Source of the DNA: Streptomyces sp. NBC_01381
GTDB taxonomy: Bacteria > Actinomycetota > Actinomycetes > Streptomycetales > Streptomycetaceae
Direction of reading: 5' to 3'
DNA: 64,000 nt
Assembly (NCBI RefSeq): GCF_026340305.1
Contig: NZ_JAPEPI010000002.1
Location: forward strand, 3,658,001-3,722,000
In this document: piece after piece, positions 34,614 to 44,900 of the stretch
Layout of the letters: each line of letters begins with the position of its first letter
How positions within the stretch are numbered: the stretch's first letter is position 1
The notes under the pieces: model-generated
What the model was told of the DNA's origin: nothing
The model's input: the letters and a program-made list of their open reading frames with translations, nothing else
Database searches by the model: none
Position numbers and translations under genes: made by a program

Positions 34614-37600
34614 GCGCGGCCGAGCGCACCGGATCCGTCGCGCCGCCCGCGATCTCGCTCCCTCACGGGGGCGGCGCGATCCGCGGCATCGACGAGAAGT
34701 TCACCGCCGCACCGGCCACCGGCACCGGCTCCCTGACCGTTCCCCTCGCCCTCAGCCCCGGCAGGTCCGGGGCGAGTCCCCGGCTCGCGCTCACCTACAA
34801 CTCCGGCTCTGGGCAAGGGGATTGGGGTCAGGGGTGGGCGCTGCCCCTCGCCGCCGTCACTCGCAGGACCGACCGCGGGCTGCCCCGCTACCAGGATGTC
34901 CACCCAGAATCCGACGACTTCCTCTTCCTCGGCGAGGAACTCGTGCCCGAACTCCGGCAGGCGGGCGACGCATGGGCGCATCCGGCGCAGGACCGCGGCG
35001 CGTGGCGCGTCGAACGCTACCGGCCGCGGATCGAGGCGGCCTACACCCGCATCGAACGGTGGACGGACCGCGTGAGCGGCATCGCCCACTGGCGCACCCT
35101 GGACCGCGACAACGTCACCACCCTGTACGGCGCGAGCCCGGAGAGCCGCGTCGTCGACCCCGCCGACGCCCGCCGGATCTTCTCCTGGCTCGTCTGCGAG
35201 AGCCGGGACGACAAGGGCAACGCCGTCCTGTACCGGTACGTGGCGGACGACGACGCGGACGTGGACCTGGGCCAGACCCATGAGCGCGGCCACCGGGCGC
35301 GCGGCACGCAGCGGCACATCAAGCGGGTCCTGTACGGCAATCGCACCCCCTACGCCGCGGGGGAGCGGCTGCGGGACCGCACGGACTGGATGTTCGAGGC
35401 CGTCTTCGACTACGGCGAACACGACGCCGATGTCCCCGCGCCGAGCGCGGCGCCGGGCCGCACCTGGACCTGCCGCCACGACCCCTTCTCGACGTACCGC
35501 GCGGGATTCGAGGTCCGCAGCTACCGTCTGTGCCGGCGTGTCCTGATGTTCCACCACTTCCCCGACGACCCGGCCGTCGGGCGGAACTGCCTGGTCCGCT
35601 CCACCGACTTCGGCTACCGGGGCGACCCGGCCCGGGGCGAGCCGCGTGGCTCGCTGCTCTCCTCGGTCGTCGTCAGCGGATATACCCGGCAGGCCGTCGG
35701 CTACCGCAAGAAGTCGCTGCCGCCGCTGGAACTCGCGTACAGCGAAGCCGAGTTGAGCGAGGAGCTACGCACCCTGGACCCGGACAGCGCCACGCATCTG
35801 CCCATCGGTGCCACCCAGTGGGCAGACCTGTACGGCGACGGCCTCGCCGGTGCCTGGATCGACGTACCGGACGGCTGGCTGTACAAGCCGAACCTCGGAC
35901 CGCTGACCGGCGACGGCACCGCGCGCCTCGGTCCCGCCGTGCCCGTACCCACTCGCCCCACCACCGGCCGGGTCGGCCGGCTCGCCGATCTGACGGGCGA
36001 AGGGCGCCTCCATCTCGTCGACTTCACCCGCCCCGTCGCCGGCTCCCACGCGCGTACGCGCGTGGACGGCTGGTCGCGCTTCACCCCCTTCACCAACCTG
36101 CCGGACCTCAACTGGGACGACCCCCAACTGCGGCTGCTCGACGTCACGGGCGACGGCCGTGCGGACGCCGTGCTGACGGCGGAACACGCGCTCACGTACT
36201 ACCCCTCCCTCGGTGCAGCGGGGTTCGGGCCCGCGCGCCGGATGCCGCAGGCCCGGGACGAGGACACCGGACCGCGGTTGCTGTTCGACGACGGCACCCA
36301 GTCGGTCTTCACGGCCGACATGTGCGGGGACGGTCTGGCTGCGCTGGTCCGCGTCCGCAACGGGGAGATCTGCTACTGGCCGAACGTCGGCGGCCGTTTC
36401 GGCGCGAAGGTCACGATGGACGCCGCCCCCTGGTTCGACCGCGCGGAGCTGTTCGACCCCCGCCGGATCCGGTTCCTGGACAGCGACGGCAACGGCTGTG
36501 CGGACGTGTGCTACCTCGGCCGCGACACCGTCCGCCTCTGGCTCAACCGGTCGGGCAACCGCTGGGACCCGCCCCGGGTGTTGCATGCCCTGCCGCGCGG
36601 CACCGGCGCCGCCGACGTCACCGTCACCGATCTGCTCGGCAACGGAACCGCATGCCTGGTGCTGACCTCCCCCCTGCCCGGGGATGCCCGCACCCCGGTC
36701 CGCTACGTCGACCTCATGGGCGGCATCAAGCCCCGCCTGCTGACGGAGATCCGCAACAACCTCGGCGCGGAGACCGTCATCACCTACGCCCCGTCGACCG
36801 CCTACGCCCTCGCCGACCGGATGAAGGGGCAGCCTTGGGCCACCCGGCTGCCGTTCCCCGTCCACGTCGTCGCCGCCGTGCGGACCAGGGACCGCATCAG
36901 CGGCAACCTGTTCACGACCCGCTACTCCTACCGCCACGGCCACTACGAGGACCGCGAGTTCCGCGGGTTCGGCCGCGTGGACCAGCTGGACACCGAGGAG
37001 TACGAGGTGCTGCGCGGCACCGGCCCCGTACCACCCGCGAATGTCGACAAGGCTTCGCATGTCCCGCCCGCCCTGACCCGGACCTGGTACCACACCGGCG
37101 CCTACACGGAGGGCGGCCGGATCTCGCGGGCGTACGAGGACGAGTACTACCGCGAACCGGGACCCACGGCCGGCGACTTGCTGCTGCCCGACACGGTGCT
37201 GCCTGCATCGGTGCGAGGGACCGCGGACGAGCGGGAGGCGTGCCGCGCACTCAAGGGCTCGATCCTGCGCCAGGAGGTCTACGGCCTGGACGCCACACCG
37301 GACGTCCCCTACACCGTCTCCGAACGCAACTACACCATCGAGCCCCTGCAGCCGCGCACCGCCGGATACCGCCACGCGGTCATGGCCGTCCACGCGCGCG
37401 AGACAGTCGACTTCCACTACGAGCGCAGGCCCGACCCACGGGTGAGCCACTCGCTGACCCTGGAGACCGACGCGTACGGCAACGTGCTGGCAGCGGCCGC
37501 CATCGCCTACGGACGCCGCGGCGTCGACGTCTCGCTGCCCGAGGAGGATCGCGCCCGACAGCGCCGCAGCCACGTCACGTACACGGAGACCCGGCACACC

Positions 37601-40600
37601 CTCCCCGTCGAGGAACCGGACGCCTACCGCGCGCCGCTGCCGTGCGACGCCCACACCTTCGAACTCCTCGGAGCGGTGCAGGGCAGCGGACTACTGAGCT
37701 TCGAGACGGTCGAGGCCAGGGCGGCCGAAGCCGCCGCCGCACCCGACGTCCCGTACGAGAACGAGCGGGGCACCGGTGTGCCCGTCGGAGCGGCCAGGCG
37801 GCGCCGCATCGAGCACGTCCGCACGCTCTTCAGGCGCGAGGATCTCGACGATGTCCAAGGGTCGCTGCCCCTCGGTCAGTTGGGAAGGCGCGCGCTGCCC
37901 TACGAAACGGCGAAGCTGGCTCTCACGCCGGGACTGATCGCCCAGGAGTACCGGCGCGACGGCGAGGACCTGCTGCCGGCCGCCGCGCGGGCCACGATGC
38001 TCGGCACCGAGGGCGGCTACACACACGACGCGGACGAGTGGTGGCTGCCGTCCGGGAGGATGCACTACTCCCACGACCCCGCGGACGCCCCGGCCGCCGA
38101 ACTCGCCTCGGCGCAGCGGCACTTCTTCCTCCCGGTCCGCCACCGCGACCCCTTCGGCCACGACAGCCTCATCACGTACGACGACGACATCCTGCTCGTG
38201 CGCCGCACCCAGGACCCGGTGGGCAACGTCGTCACGGCCGAGCACGACCACCGGGTGCTGCAGCCGCGCCTGGTGACCGACGCGAACGGGAACCGCACCC
38301 AGGTCCTGTTCGACACCCTCGGCCTTGTCACCGCCACCGCGGTCATGGGCAAGGCGACGGAGACCCTCGGCGACTCGACGTCCGGCCTCACGGCCGACCT
38401 GAGCGAGCAGCAGACGGCCGACTACCTGAGCGACCCGCTCACCGCCCCGCACACCCTGCTCGGACGCGCCACCACCCGCCTCGTCTACGACCTGTTCGCC
38501 TACGCGCGCACGCGCGAAGCGGCACACCCCGACCCGCCCGTGGTGGCGACCCTCACCCGGGAGACGCACGCCGCCGACCTGGGCCCCGGTGAGACCACCC
38601 GGGTCCAGCACCGGCTCGTCTACAGCGACGGTTTCGGACGCGAGATCCAGACCAAGGCCACGGCGGAATCGGACGCGGCGGGCGCCCCGCGGTGGGTGCG
38701 CTCCGGCTGGGCCGTGTTCAACAACAAGGGCAGCACCGTCCGCCGCCACGAACCCGACTTCACCCCCACGCCCGCCTTCGAGTTCGACCAGCGGGTCGGC
38801 GTCGCCACGACCCTCCTGTACGACCCGCTCCAGCGGGTCGCCGCGACCGTCCACCCCGACCACACCTACGAAAAGGCCGTCTTCGACGCCTGGCAGCAGA
38901 CGACCTGGGACGTCAACGACACGGTGCTGCGCGTGGACCCGCGCTTCGACCCCGACGTGGGCGCACTCATCGCCCGGATCCCGCGCGAGGACATCCTGCC
39001 GACCTGGTACGTCCAGCGGTCGGGCGGAGCCCTCGGCGCCCGTGAACAGTCCGCCGCTACGAAGGCGGCGGCCCACGACAGCACTCCCACGCGCGTGGAC
39101 CTCGACGCGCTGGGCCGTGCCTTCCGCACCGTCACCCGGTCCGCGAAGAACACCGCGCACATCGAACGCCGCCGCCTCGACATTGAGGGCAATGTGCGCG
39201 AAGTGCAGGACGCCCGCGGCCGGTTGGTCATGGTCGGCGCCTACGACCTCCTCGGCCGCTGCATTCGCACGGTGAGTATGGAGGCGGGCGGCCGTTGGCT
39301 GTTGCCCGACACCGCGGGCGGACCGCTGTACGGCTGGGACAGTCGGGGCCACCAGGTGCGCACGGTGCACGACGCGGCGCGGCGGCCCGCCGAGACCTGG
39401 CTGCGGAACGCGTCCGCCCCGGAGACACTCACCGACCGCACGCTGTACGGGGAGAGCCAGGGCGCGGCCCTGAACCTGCGCGGCAAGCCCTGGCGGACGT
39501 ACGACCAGGCAGGCCGCGTCACCCACACCCGCTACGACTTCAAGGGCAACCTCCTGGAGAGCCGCCGCGCGCTCGCCGCCGAATATCGCGCCACCGTGGA
39601 CTGGTCCGCGAGCCCGCCCCTGGAACCGGAGTTCGCGCCGGCCACCACGGTGTACGACGCCCTGAATCGCCCTGCCTCCCTCACCACGCCCGACGGAAGC
39701 ACGACCGTCCCCGCCTACAACGAGGCGGGTCTCCTGGAAAGCGTGTCCGTGTCGGTCCGCGGCGCACCGGCGTCGCTTTTCATCTCGGACATCGACTACA
39801 ACGCCAAGGGCCAGCGCACACTGATCGCCTACGGCAACGGGGCGTCCACGGACTACACCTACGACCCCCGCACCTTCCGCCTCCGCCGCCTGCACACGGT
39901 GCGCGGAGGTACGGCCTACCAGGACCTCGGCTACACCTACGACCCGGCGGGCAACATCACCGCCATCCAGGACGACGCCCAGCAGACGGTGTTCTTCCGC
40001 AACGTGCGCGTCGAGCCCGCGGCGGACTTCACCTACGACGCGCTGTACCGCCTCACCGAAGCCACCGGCCGCGAACACCTCGGCCTGCTCGCCGCGGGGG
40101 TCCACGCACCCGTCGTCGACCACCCCGGCGACCGCGACGCACTGGGCCGCTACCACGAGTCGTACGCCTACGACCTCGCGGGGAACCTCGACCTCCTGAC
40201 CCACACCGGCACGGACCCCGCCCACCCCGGCTGGACCCGCCGCTTCGGCTACGAGGAACGCAGCGCTCTGGACGCCGCCCAGCACAGCAACCGCCTCTCC
40301 TGGACGGGCTTCGCGGGCACACCCACCACGGAGCCGTACGCGCACGACGCCCACGGCAACATGACGGCGATGCCGCACCTGTCCCTGATGACCTGGGACC
40401 ACCGCGACCAACTGCGCTCCATGGCGACGACGGTACCGGCGCAGTCCGCGGCGGTCACGTACTACGTGTACGACGGCGCTGGCGCGCGCGTCCGCAAGGT
40501 GACGGACGGGCCGTCGGGCAAGCGGATGCGGGATCGGGTCTACTTGGGCGGGGTCGAGCTCTATCGCGCGTACGACACCGACGGCACCACCGTGAACCTG

Positions 40601-41947
40601 CGCCGCGAAACCCTCCACGTCATGGACGACACGCGGCGCATCGCGCTGGTGGACAGCCGGACGGAGGGGGACGACGGGTCGCCGGAGCTGTTAGTCCGGT
40701 ACCAGTTCGGTGACCATCTCGACTCCGCGGCCCTGGAGTTGGGTGCGGCGGGTCAGGTGATCTCGTACGAGGAGTACCACCCGTACGGGACGACGGCTCA
40801 TCGGGCGAGCCGCAGCCGGACGGATCCGCCGAAGCGGTACGGATTTACGGGTAAGGAGCGGGACGAGGAGAGTCGGCTCAGCTGGTACGGGGCGCGCTAT
40901 TACGCTCCCTGGCTGGCGCGGTGGACGAGCACCGACCCATCAGGGATCGCGGGGGATGGTCCTCAGCTGTACGGCTTCTGCCGTCAGTCGCCCGTCACGC
41001 GTTTCGACCCGGACGGATCCGCGTCCAAGATCGCGGAAGTTGACGTGGTAAACCTCGCCACCGACTTCCTGGACAAACACAACATTCCGTACGCCCGCGA
41101 GGTTGACTACATAGTGAAGGGCGGCAAGCCCGGACGTCACGATCTGGTGATCGGAAAGGGAGGGACCCTTCAGATCGAGGCGAAGATCTATTCTTCATCG
41201 CCCTACACGGAAGCTCAAAAGGTGAACCATCCACTCATTCGGTTGGGCGGCGAGCAGACGGTCACGAGAAGCGCGCCGGAAATCAGCGTGAAAGCCGGCA
41301 CGGTAGTGCAGAACGACCTGTTCGATCTGACCCACGCGAATGTCAATGACGAGTTCGCGAATGTCGTACGTAAGAAATTCCCGGAAAAGTTCGACACACC
41401 GGTGAAGGCGGTGCCGCCCACCGTGCGCAGAGTCGGTCCGGATGGCAAGAAGACGACGCTGGGACCGCTGAAGGCGACTCCCGTCGCTGAGGGGGTGGCC
41501 GCCCCTGCTGGCACACCGCCCGCTGGTCCTGTGGTGGCCCCTGTCGTCGAGGTTGCACCACCGGTCGGCGGTGGTCCTCCAGCTGAGAATGCCCCAACGG
41601 GTGGTCGTGTCTCTCCGGGCGTGGGCCCGGTGGTACGCGGTCTGGGCAGGGATTTGTTGGCGGCGGGGAAATTTGGGCTCGGTGTCGGGGGACTCGTTCT
41701 GGGTGCCACCGCCAGTACCCCTCATCACTGGGAGAGCTACTACGACACCGGTGATGCTGAACTTGTATACGCGCTTGGTTCAGCGCTCCACCTTCTAGGG
41801 ATCGGTAAGGGAGCACACAAGCCCCCGCACATGGGAGGTGACCCGGTCGAGTACTTCAGGGGCACTCGGTTCGATGGAGTGAACTGGCCCGAGGTTTACC
41901 AGAATTGGGCAGGTCGCAACTCTTCTTCAGATCCTTCAGGGAAGTGA
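34610..41947 (+). CDS. Fused TcB-TcC toxin-complex protein (SpvB-RHS) with variable C-terminal toxin domain
   Basis: 2445 residues. The N-terminal SpvB-like domain (ISLPHGGGAIRGIDEKF, LALTYNSGSGQGDWGQGWAL) is followed by the TcdB middle regions with FG-GAP-type DGRADAVL and DSDGNGCADVCYL repeats, then YD/RHS repeats (DALGRAFRTVTR, YDLLGRCIRTVSME, YDPAGNITAIQDD). The RHS core closes with YGFTGKERDEESRLSWYGAR and FDPDG (2133-2136), the autocleavage region that seals the cocoon. The last 309 residues are the cargo: a segment with D2178 (GRHDLVIG) and E2190-A-K2192 (LQIEAKI) fits a PD-(D/E)xK nuclease core, then a Pro/Val-rich linker and a hydrophobic stretch (FGLGVGGLVLGATAS). TcB and TcC are separate genes in many bacteria; fusion also occurs. 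No signal peptide. This domain composition changes in the cargo, suggesting module exchange. Confidence 0.9.
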   Translation: MSAAERTGSVAPPAISLPHGGGAIRGIDEKFTAAPATGTGSLTVPLALSPGRSGASPRLALTYNSGSGQGDWGQGWALPLAAVTRRTDRGLPRYQDVHPESDDFLFLGEELVPELRQAGDAWAHPAQDRGAWRVERYRPRIEAAYTRIERWTDRVSGIAHWRTLDRDNVTTLYGASPESRVVDPADARRIFSWLVCESRDDKGNAVLYRYVADDDADVDLGQTHERGHRARGTQRHIKRVLYGNRTPYAAGERLRDRTDWMFEAVFDYGEHDADVPAPSAAPGRTWTCRHDPFSTYRAGFEVRSYRLCRRVLMFHHFPDDPAVGRNCLVRSTDFGYRGDPARGEPRGSLLSSVVVSGYTRQAVGYRKKSLPPLELAYSEAELSEELRTLDPDSATHLPIGATQWADLYGDGLAGAWIDVPDGWLYKPNLGPLTGDGTARLGPAVPVPTRPTTGRVGRLADLTGEGRLHLVDFTRPVAGSHARTRVDGWSRFTPFTNLPDLNWDDPQLRLLDVTGDGRADAVLTAEHALTYYPSLGAAGFGPARRMPQARDEDTGPRLLFDDGTQSVFTADMCGDGLAALVRVRNGEICYWPNVGGRFGAKVTMDAAPWFDRAELFDPRRIRFLDSDGNGCADVCYLGRDTVRLWLNRSGNRWDPPRVLHALPRGTGAADVTVTDLLGNGTACLVLTSPLPGDARTPVRYVDLMGGIKPRLLTEIRNNLGAETVITYAPSTAYALADRMKGQPWATRLPFPVHVVAAVRTRDRISGNLFTTRYSYRHGHYEDREFRGFGRVDQLDTEEYEVLRGTGPVPPANVDKASHVPPALTRTWYHTGAYTEGGRISRAYEDEYYREPGPTAGDLLLPDTVLPASVRGTADEREACRALKGSILRQEVYGLDATPDVPYTVSERNYTIEPLQPRTAGYRHAVMAVHARETVDFHYERRPDPRVSHSLTLETDAYGNVLAAAAIAYGRRGVDVSLPEEDRARQRRSHVTYTETRHTLPVEEPDAYRAPLPCDAHTFELLGAVQGSGLLSFETVEARAAEAAAAPDVPYENERGTGVPVGAARRRRIEHVRTLFRREDLDDVQGSLPLGQLGRRALPYETAKLALTPGLIAQEYRRDGEDLLPAAARATMLGTEGGYTHDADEWWLPSGRMHYSHDPADAPAAELASAQRHFFLPVRHRDPFGHDSLITYDDDILLVRRTQDPVGNVVTAEHDHRVLQPRLVTDANGNRTQVLFDTLGLVTATAVMGKATETLGDSTSGLTADLSEQQTADYLSDPLTAPHTLLGRATTRLVYDLFAYARTREAAHPDPPVVATLTRETHAADLGPGETTRVQHRLVYSDGFGREIQTKATAESDAAGAPRWVRSGWAVFNNKGSTVRRHEPDFTPTPAFEFDQRVGVATTLLYDPLQRVAATVHPDHTYEKAVFDAWQQTTWDVNDTVLRVDPRFDPDVGALIARIPREDILPTWYVQRSGGALGAREQSAATKAAAHDSTPTRVDLDALGRAFRTVTRSAKNTAHIERRRLDIEGNVREVQDARGRLVMVGAYDLLGRCIRTVSMEAGGRWLLPDTAGGPLYGWDSRGHQVRTVHDAARRPAETWLRNASAPETLTDRTLYGESQGAALNLRGKPWRTYDQAGRVTHTRYDFKGNLLESRRALAAEYRATVDWSASPPLEPEFAPATTVYDALNRPASLTTPDGSTTVPAYNEAGLLESVSVSVRGAPASLFISDIDYNAKGQRTLIAYGNGASTDYTYDPRTFRLRRLHTVRGGTAYQDLGYTYDPAGNITAIQDDAQQTVFFRNVRVEPAADFTYDALYRLTEATGREHLGLLAAGVHAPVVDHPGDRDALGRYHESYAYDLAGNLDLLTHTGTDPAHPGWTRRFGYEERSALDAAQHSNRLSWTGFAGTPTTEPYAHDAHGNMTAMPHLSLMTWDHRDQLRSMATTVPAQSAAVTYYVYDGAGARVRKVTDGPSGKRMRDRVYLGGVELYRAYDTDGTTVNLRRETLHVMDDTRRIALVDSRTEGDDGSPELLVRYQFGDHLDSAALELGAAGQVISYEEYHPYGTTAHRASRSRTDPPKRYGFTGKERDEESRLSWYGARYYAPWLARWTSTDPSGIAGDGPQLYGFCRQSPVTRFDPDGSASKIAEVDVVNLATDFLDKHNIPYAREVDYIVKGGKPGRHDLVIGKGGTLQIEAKIYSSSPYTEAQKVNHPLIRLGGEQTVTRSAPEISVKAGTVVQNDLFDLTHANVNDEFANVVRKKFPEKFDTPVKAVPPTVRRVGPDGKKTTLGPLKATPVAEGVAAPAGTPPAGPVVAPVVEVAPPVGGGPPAENAPTGGRVSPGVGPVVRGLGRDLLAAGKFGLGVGGLVLGATASTPHHWESYYDTGDAELVYALGSALHLLGIGKGAHKPPHMGGDPVEYFRGTRFDGVNWPEVYQNWAGRNSSSDPSGK

Positions 41948-41965
41948 ACGGCGGTGTGAACATCC

Positions 41966-44900
41966 ATGACTGTCAGTGACTCCTCTCGCGCCACGGCCCG
42001 CGCCGCGACCCGCACCGTCGAAGGCCGCATCCGCGTCGACTCGGGCCCGCCCGCAGCCGGTCTGGCCCTCCGGCTCTATAGCCACGGCTTCGCCGACGCC
42101 ACCACGCTGCTCGCCGAAGTCCGCACCGACTCCCAGGGGTTCTACACCTTCACGTACGAGGCCGCCGTCGGCGCCGCCGTCAACATTGAGGTGCGTGCCC
42201 TCGACGACGCGCGTGACCGCGAAGTCTCGCTGTCCCAGACCAAGTTCGACGCCGCCCAGCGAGAAGTCCTCGACCTCGTCGCCCCCGCCGCCCTTCAGGC
42301 AACCGCCCCCGAGTACACCCGCCTCCTCACCGACCTCACCGAACACCTCGGCGACCCCGCACGGCTCGCCGGGGTTCGCGAGGAGGAGGACCAGCAGGAT
42401 CTGCGGTATCTGCACCGGGCCACCGGGTGGGACGCCCGTGTGCTCGCCCTCGCCGCCCGCACCGAGCAACTGCACGCCGACGAACGCACCGCACTGCCCC
42501 GCGAGCTCCTCTACGCGCTGCTGCGCATTGGTCTGCCGAGCGACCGGGAGCAGCTCGCGCTCGTGAGCCCCGGCACCGTGCGCGACGCCGTCGCGAAGGC
42601 CGTCGCCGAGGGCGTCGTGTCCCGGGAGACAGCCCGGACGGTGGGCGCGTTCCAGGAGTTCGCCGAGCGGGCCCGCCGGGACCTGAGGACGCCGGGGACC
42701 CCGTCGACGTACGGCGAACTCCTGCGCACGGCCGGAGTGTCAGAGGCCGACCAGGACGCCTTCTTCCGCGCGTGGACGCAGCACACCGGCGGCGCGGACG
42801 AGCTGTGGGACGCGGCCCGGCGCGCGGGGGTCACCGACCGCGGTGTGCAGCGGCTCCAGCTGCAGGGCCGGCTTGCGCACCTGACCCGGAACAACGCGCC
42901 GCTCGTCGAGTCGGTGATGGGTGTGATCGACCAGACCGCCGACATGCCGCGCCTCGTCGACGCCGGGTACTACAAGCCAGGTGTGTGGTTCGACCGGCTG
43001 AACGAGCTGGCCGGCGGTGACAAGAACCGGCTCGCCGCGCTCGTTCCCGACGCCTTCGCGGCGGACAGCCTCGTCGACCGCCTCACCGCGTACACCGGTG
43101 ACCTCGCGGCCCGGATCCGGTCCGAGTTTCCCTCCCACGTCGTACGGGCGATGGTGCGCGCAGACGAGATACGGCTGGGGCGGCCGCACGGTGAACTCAA
43201 GCTCCCCGTCCTGGACTTCCTCGACCGGGCGCTGCCGCTCGGCTACCGCTTCGGGGAGACCCCGTTCGACACCTTCGTGGCCGACCACCGCCAGGATCTG
43301 GGCCGCCCCACCAGCGCGGCGCTGGAGGGCGTGAAGACCCTGCACCGGCTCGACCAGGTGTCCCACGACGGCCTGCCCGCCCTCGCGGAGGCGGGCTACG
43401 GCTCCGCCCAGGACGTGGCCGCGACCGACCGCGCCGTCTTCGTCACCCGCCACGCGGAGCGCCTCGGCGGCCCGGTCGTCGCCGAGCAGGTGCACCGTCG
43501 GGCCGAGCAGATCACCGCGGTCACCGCCGAAGTGGTGACTGCATTGCGCACCATGGACAGTGCGCCGTCCCTGACCGCGCTGTCCGGCACCGCCGAGGAC
43601 AAGGAAGCCGCCAAGTCCCGTATCAGCAGGCGCTATCCGGCGCTCGAGCAGCTCTTCGGCTCCTTCGACTTCTGCGCGTGCGACCACTGCCGGTCCGTGC
43701 TCGGCCCCGCCGCCTACCTCGTGGACCTGCTCCAGCTGATCAACCCCGGCGACGCCGACTGGCAGCGTCACACCGCGGCCTGGTCACAAGCCCACCAGGG
43801 CCGCGCCTATCCCTACACGAAACCGTTCGACGCGCTCACCGCCCGCCGCCCCGACATCCAGCACACCCCGCTCACCTGTGAGAACACGAATACGGTCCAT
43901 GCCCAGACCGATCTGTTCAACGAGGTCGCCGAGGCCTTCATCGCCCGGCAGAGCCGCAGGAGGAGGGACGAGCCGCCCCCGGACAGCGGGGAGGCCGTCA
44001 CCGAGGATCTGCTGGCCGAGCCGCAGAACGTGATGCCCGCCGTGTACGACGAGCTCGCCGCCACCACGTACCCGCTCACGCTCCCCTTCGACCTGTGGAC
44101 GGAGACCGTCCGCCGCTTCCTCGGCCACTTCGACCTGTCCCTGGCCGATGTGGCGGACGCGCAGCGCACCAACCCGGCGCTGTTCGCGGCCGCCGGAGAG
44201 AGCTATGGCAGGGCCGCCGTGCTCGCCGAGCGGATCGGTCTCTCACCGGCCGCGTATGCGGCGCTGCGCACGCCGGACGCCGACTGGTTCACGCTGTACG
44301 GATACGGGAGCGCGGCCGACGCCGACGTGCTGGTCTCGGCGAAGACGCTCGCCCGCCGGCTCGGCTGCACCTACCGCGAGTTGATCGAGCTGCTGCGCAC
44401 CCGGTTCGTCAACCCGGCGCTGTACCGGGCGAACGGCCCCGACGGCGCGCGCGGCCGCATCGCGGTGGCACTGCACCGCATAGGGATCTCGCTGACCGAT
44501 GTCTTCCGCTACCACGGTCACGCCGGGTACGTCGCCTTCGATCAGAGGGAGAAGGCGGAGTTCGAGCAGCGGCTGGCCGACGCGACCGCCCGCCACGCCG
44601 CGGCCCGTCCGGCGTTCGACGCCGCCGCCTGGCTGGCGGCGGCGTGGGCCGCAGGAGACTTCCACGGGGTCCTCGTCCTGGCTGACCCCCACCCCGGCTG
44701 TTCCTTCGAGCGGACCGAGGTGAGGCACGCGGACCGCACCCAGGCTGCCGCGGCCGAGCTGCACCGGCTCAACCTGCTGCTCCGGCTGCACCGGCGGCTC
44801 GGCATCCCGCTGCGCGACCTCGACCTCGTGCTCAGTGACTTCACCCCGTCAGGTGCGGCGGACACCGCCCAGGGCCTGCGCACCGCCCTGGTCTGCCTCG

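Noticed and set aside
35530..40713. Alternative frames of 1020, 629 and 975 aa inside the TcB-TcC gene
   Set aside because: Their compositions are typical shadows (Arg/Pro or Gly/Val-rich without motifs), while the 2445-aa frame has clear Tc motifs throughout.
41948..41965. Immunity gene expected after the RHS-type toxin tip
   Set aside because: The gap to the TcA start is only 18 bp. Tc toxins act on eukaryotes and normally have no immunity partner.
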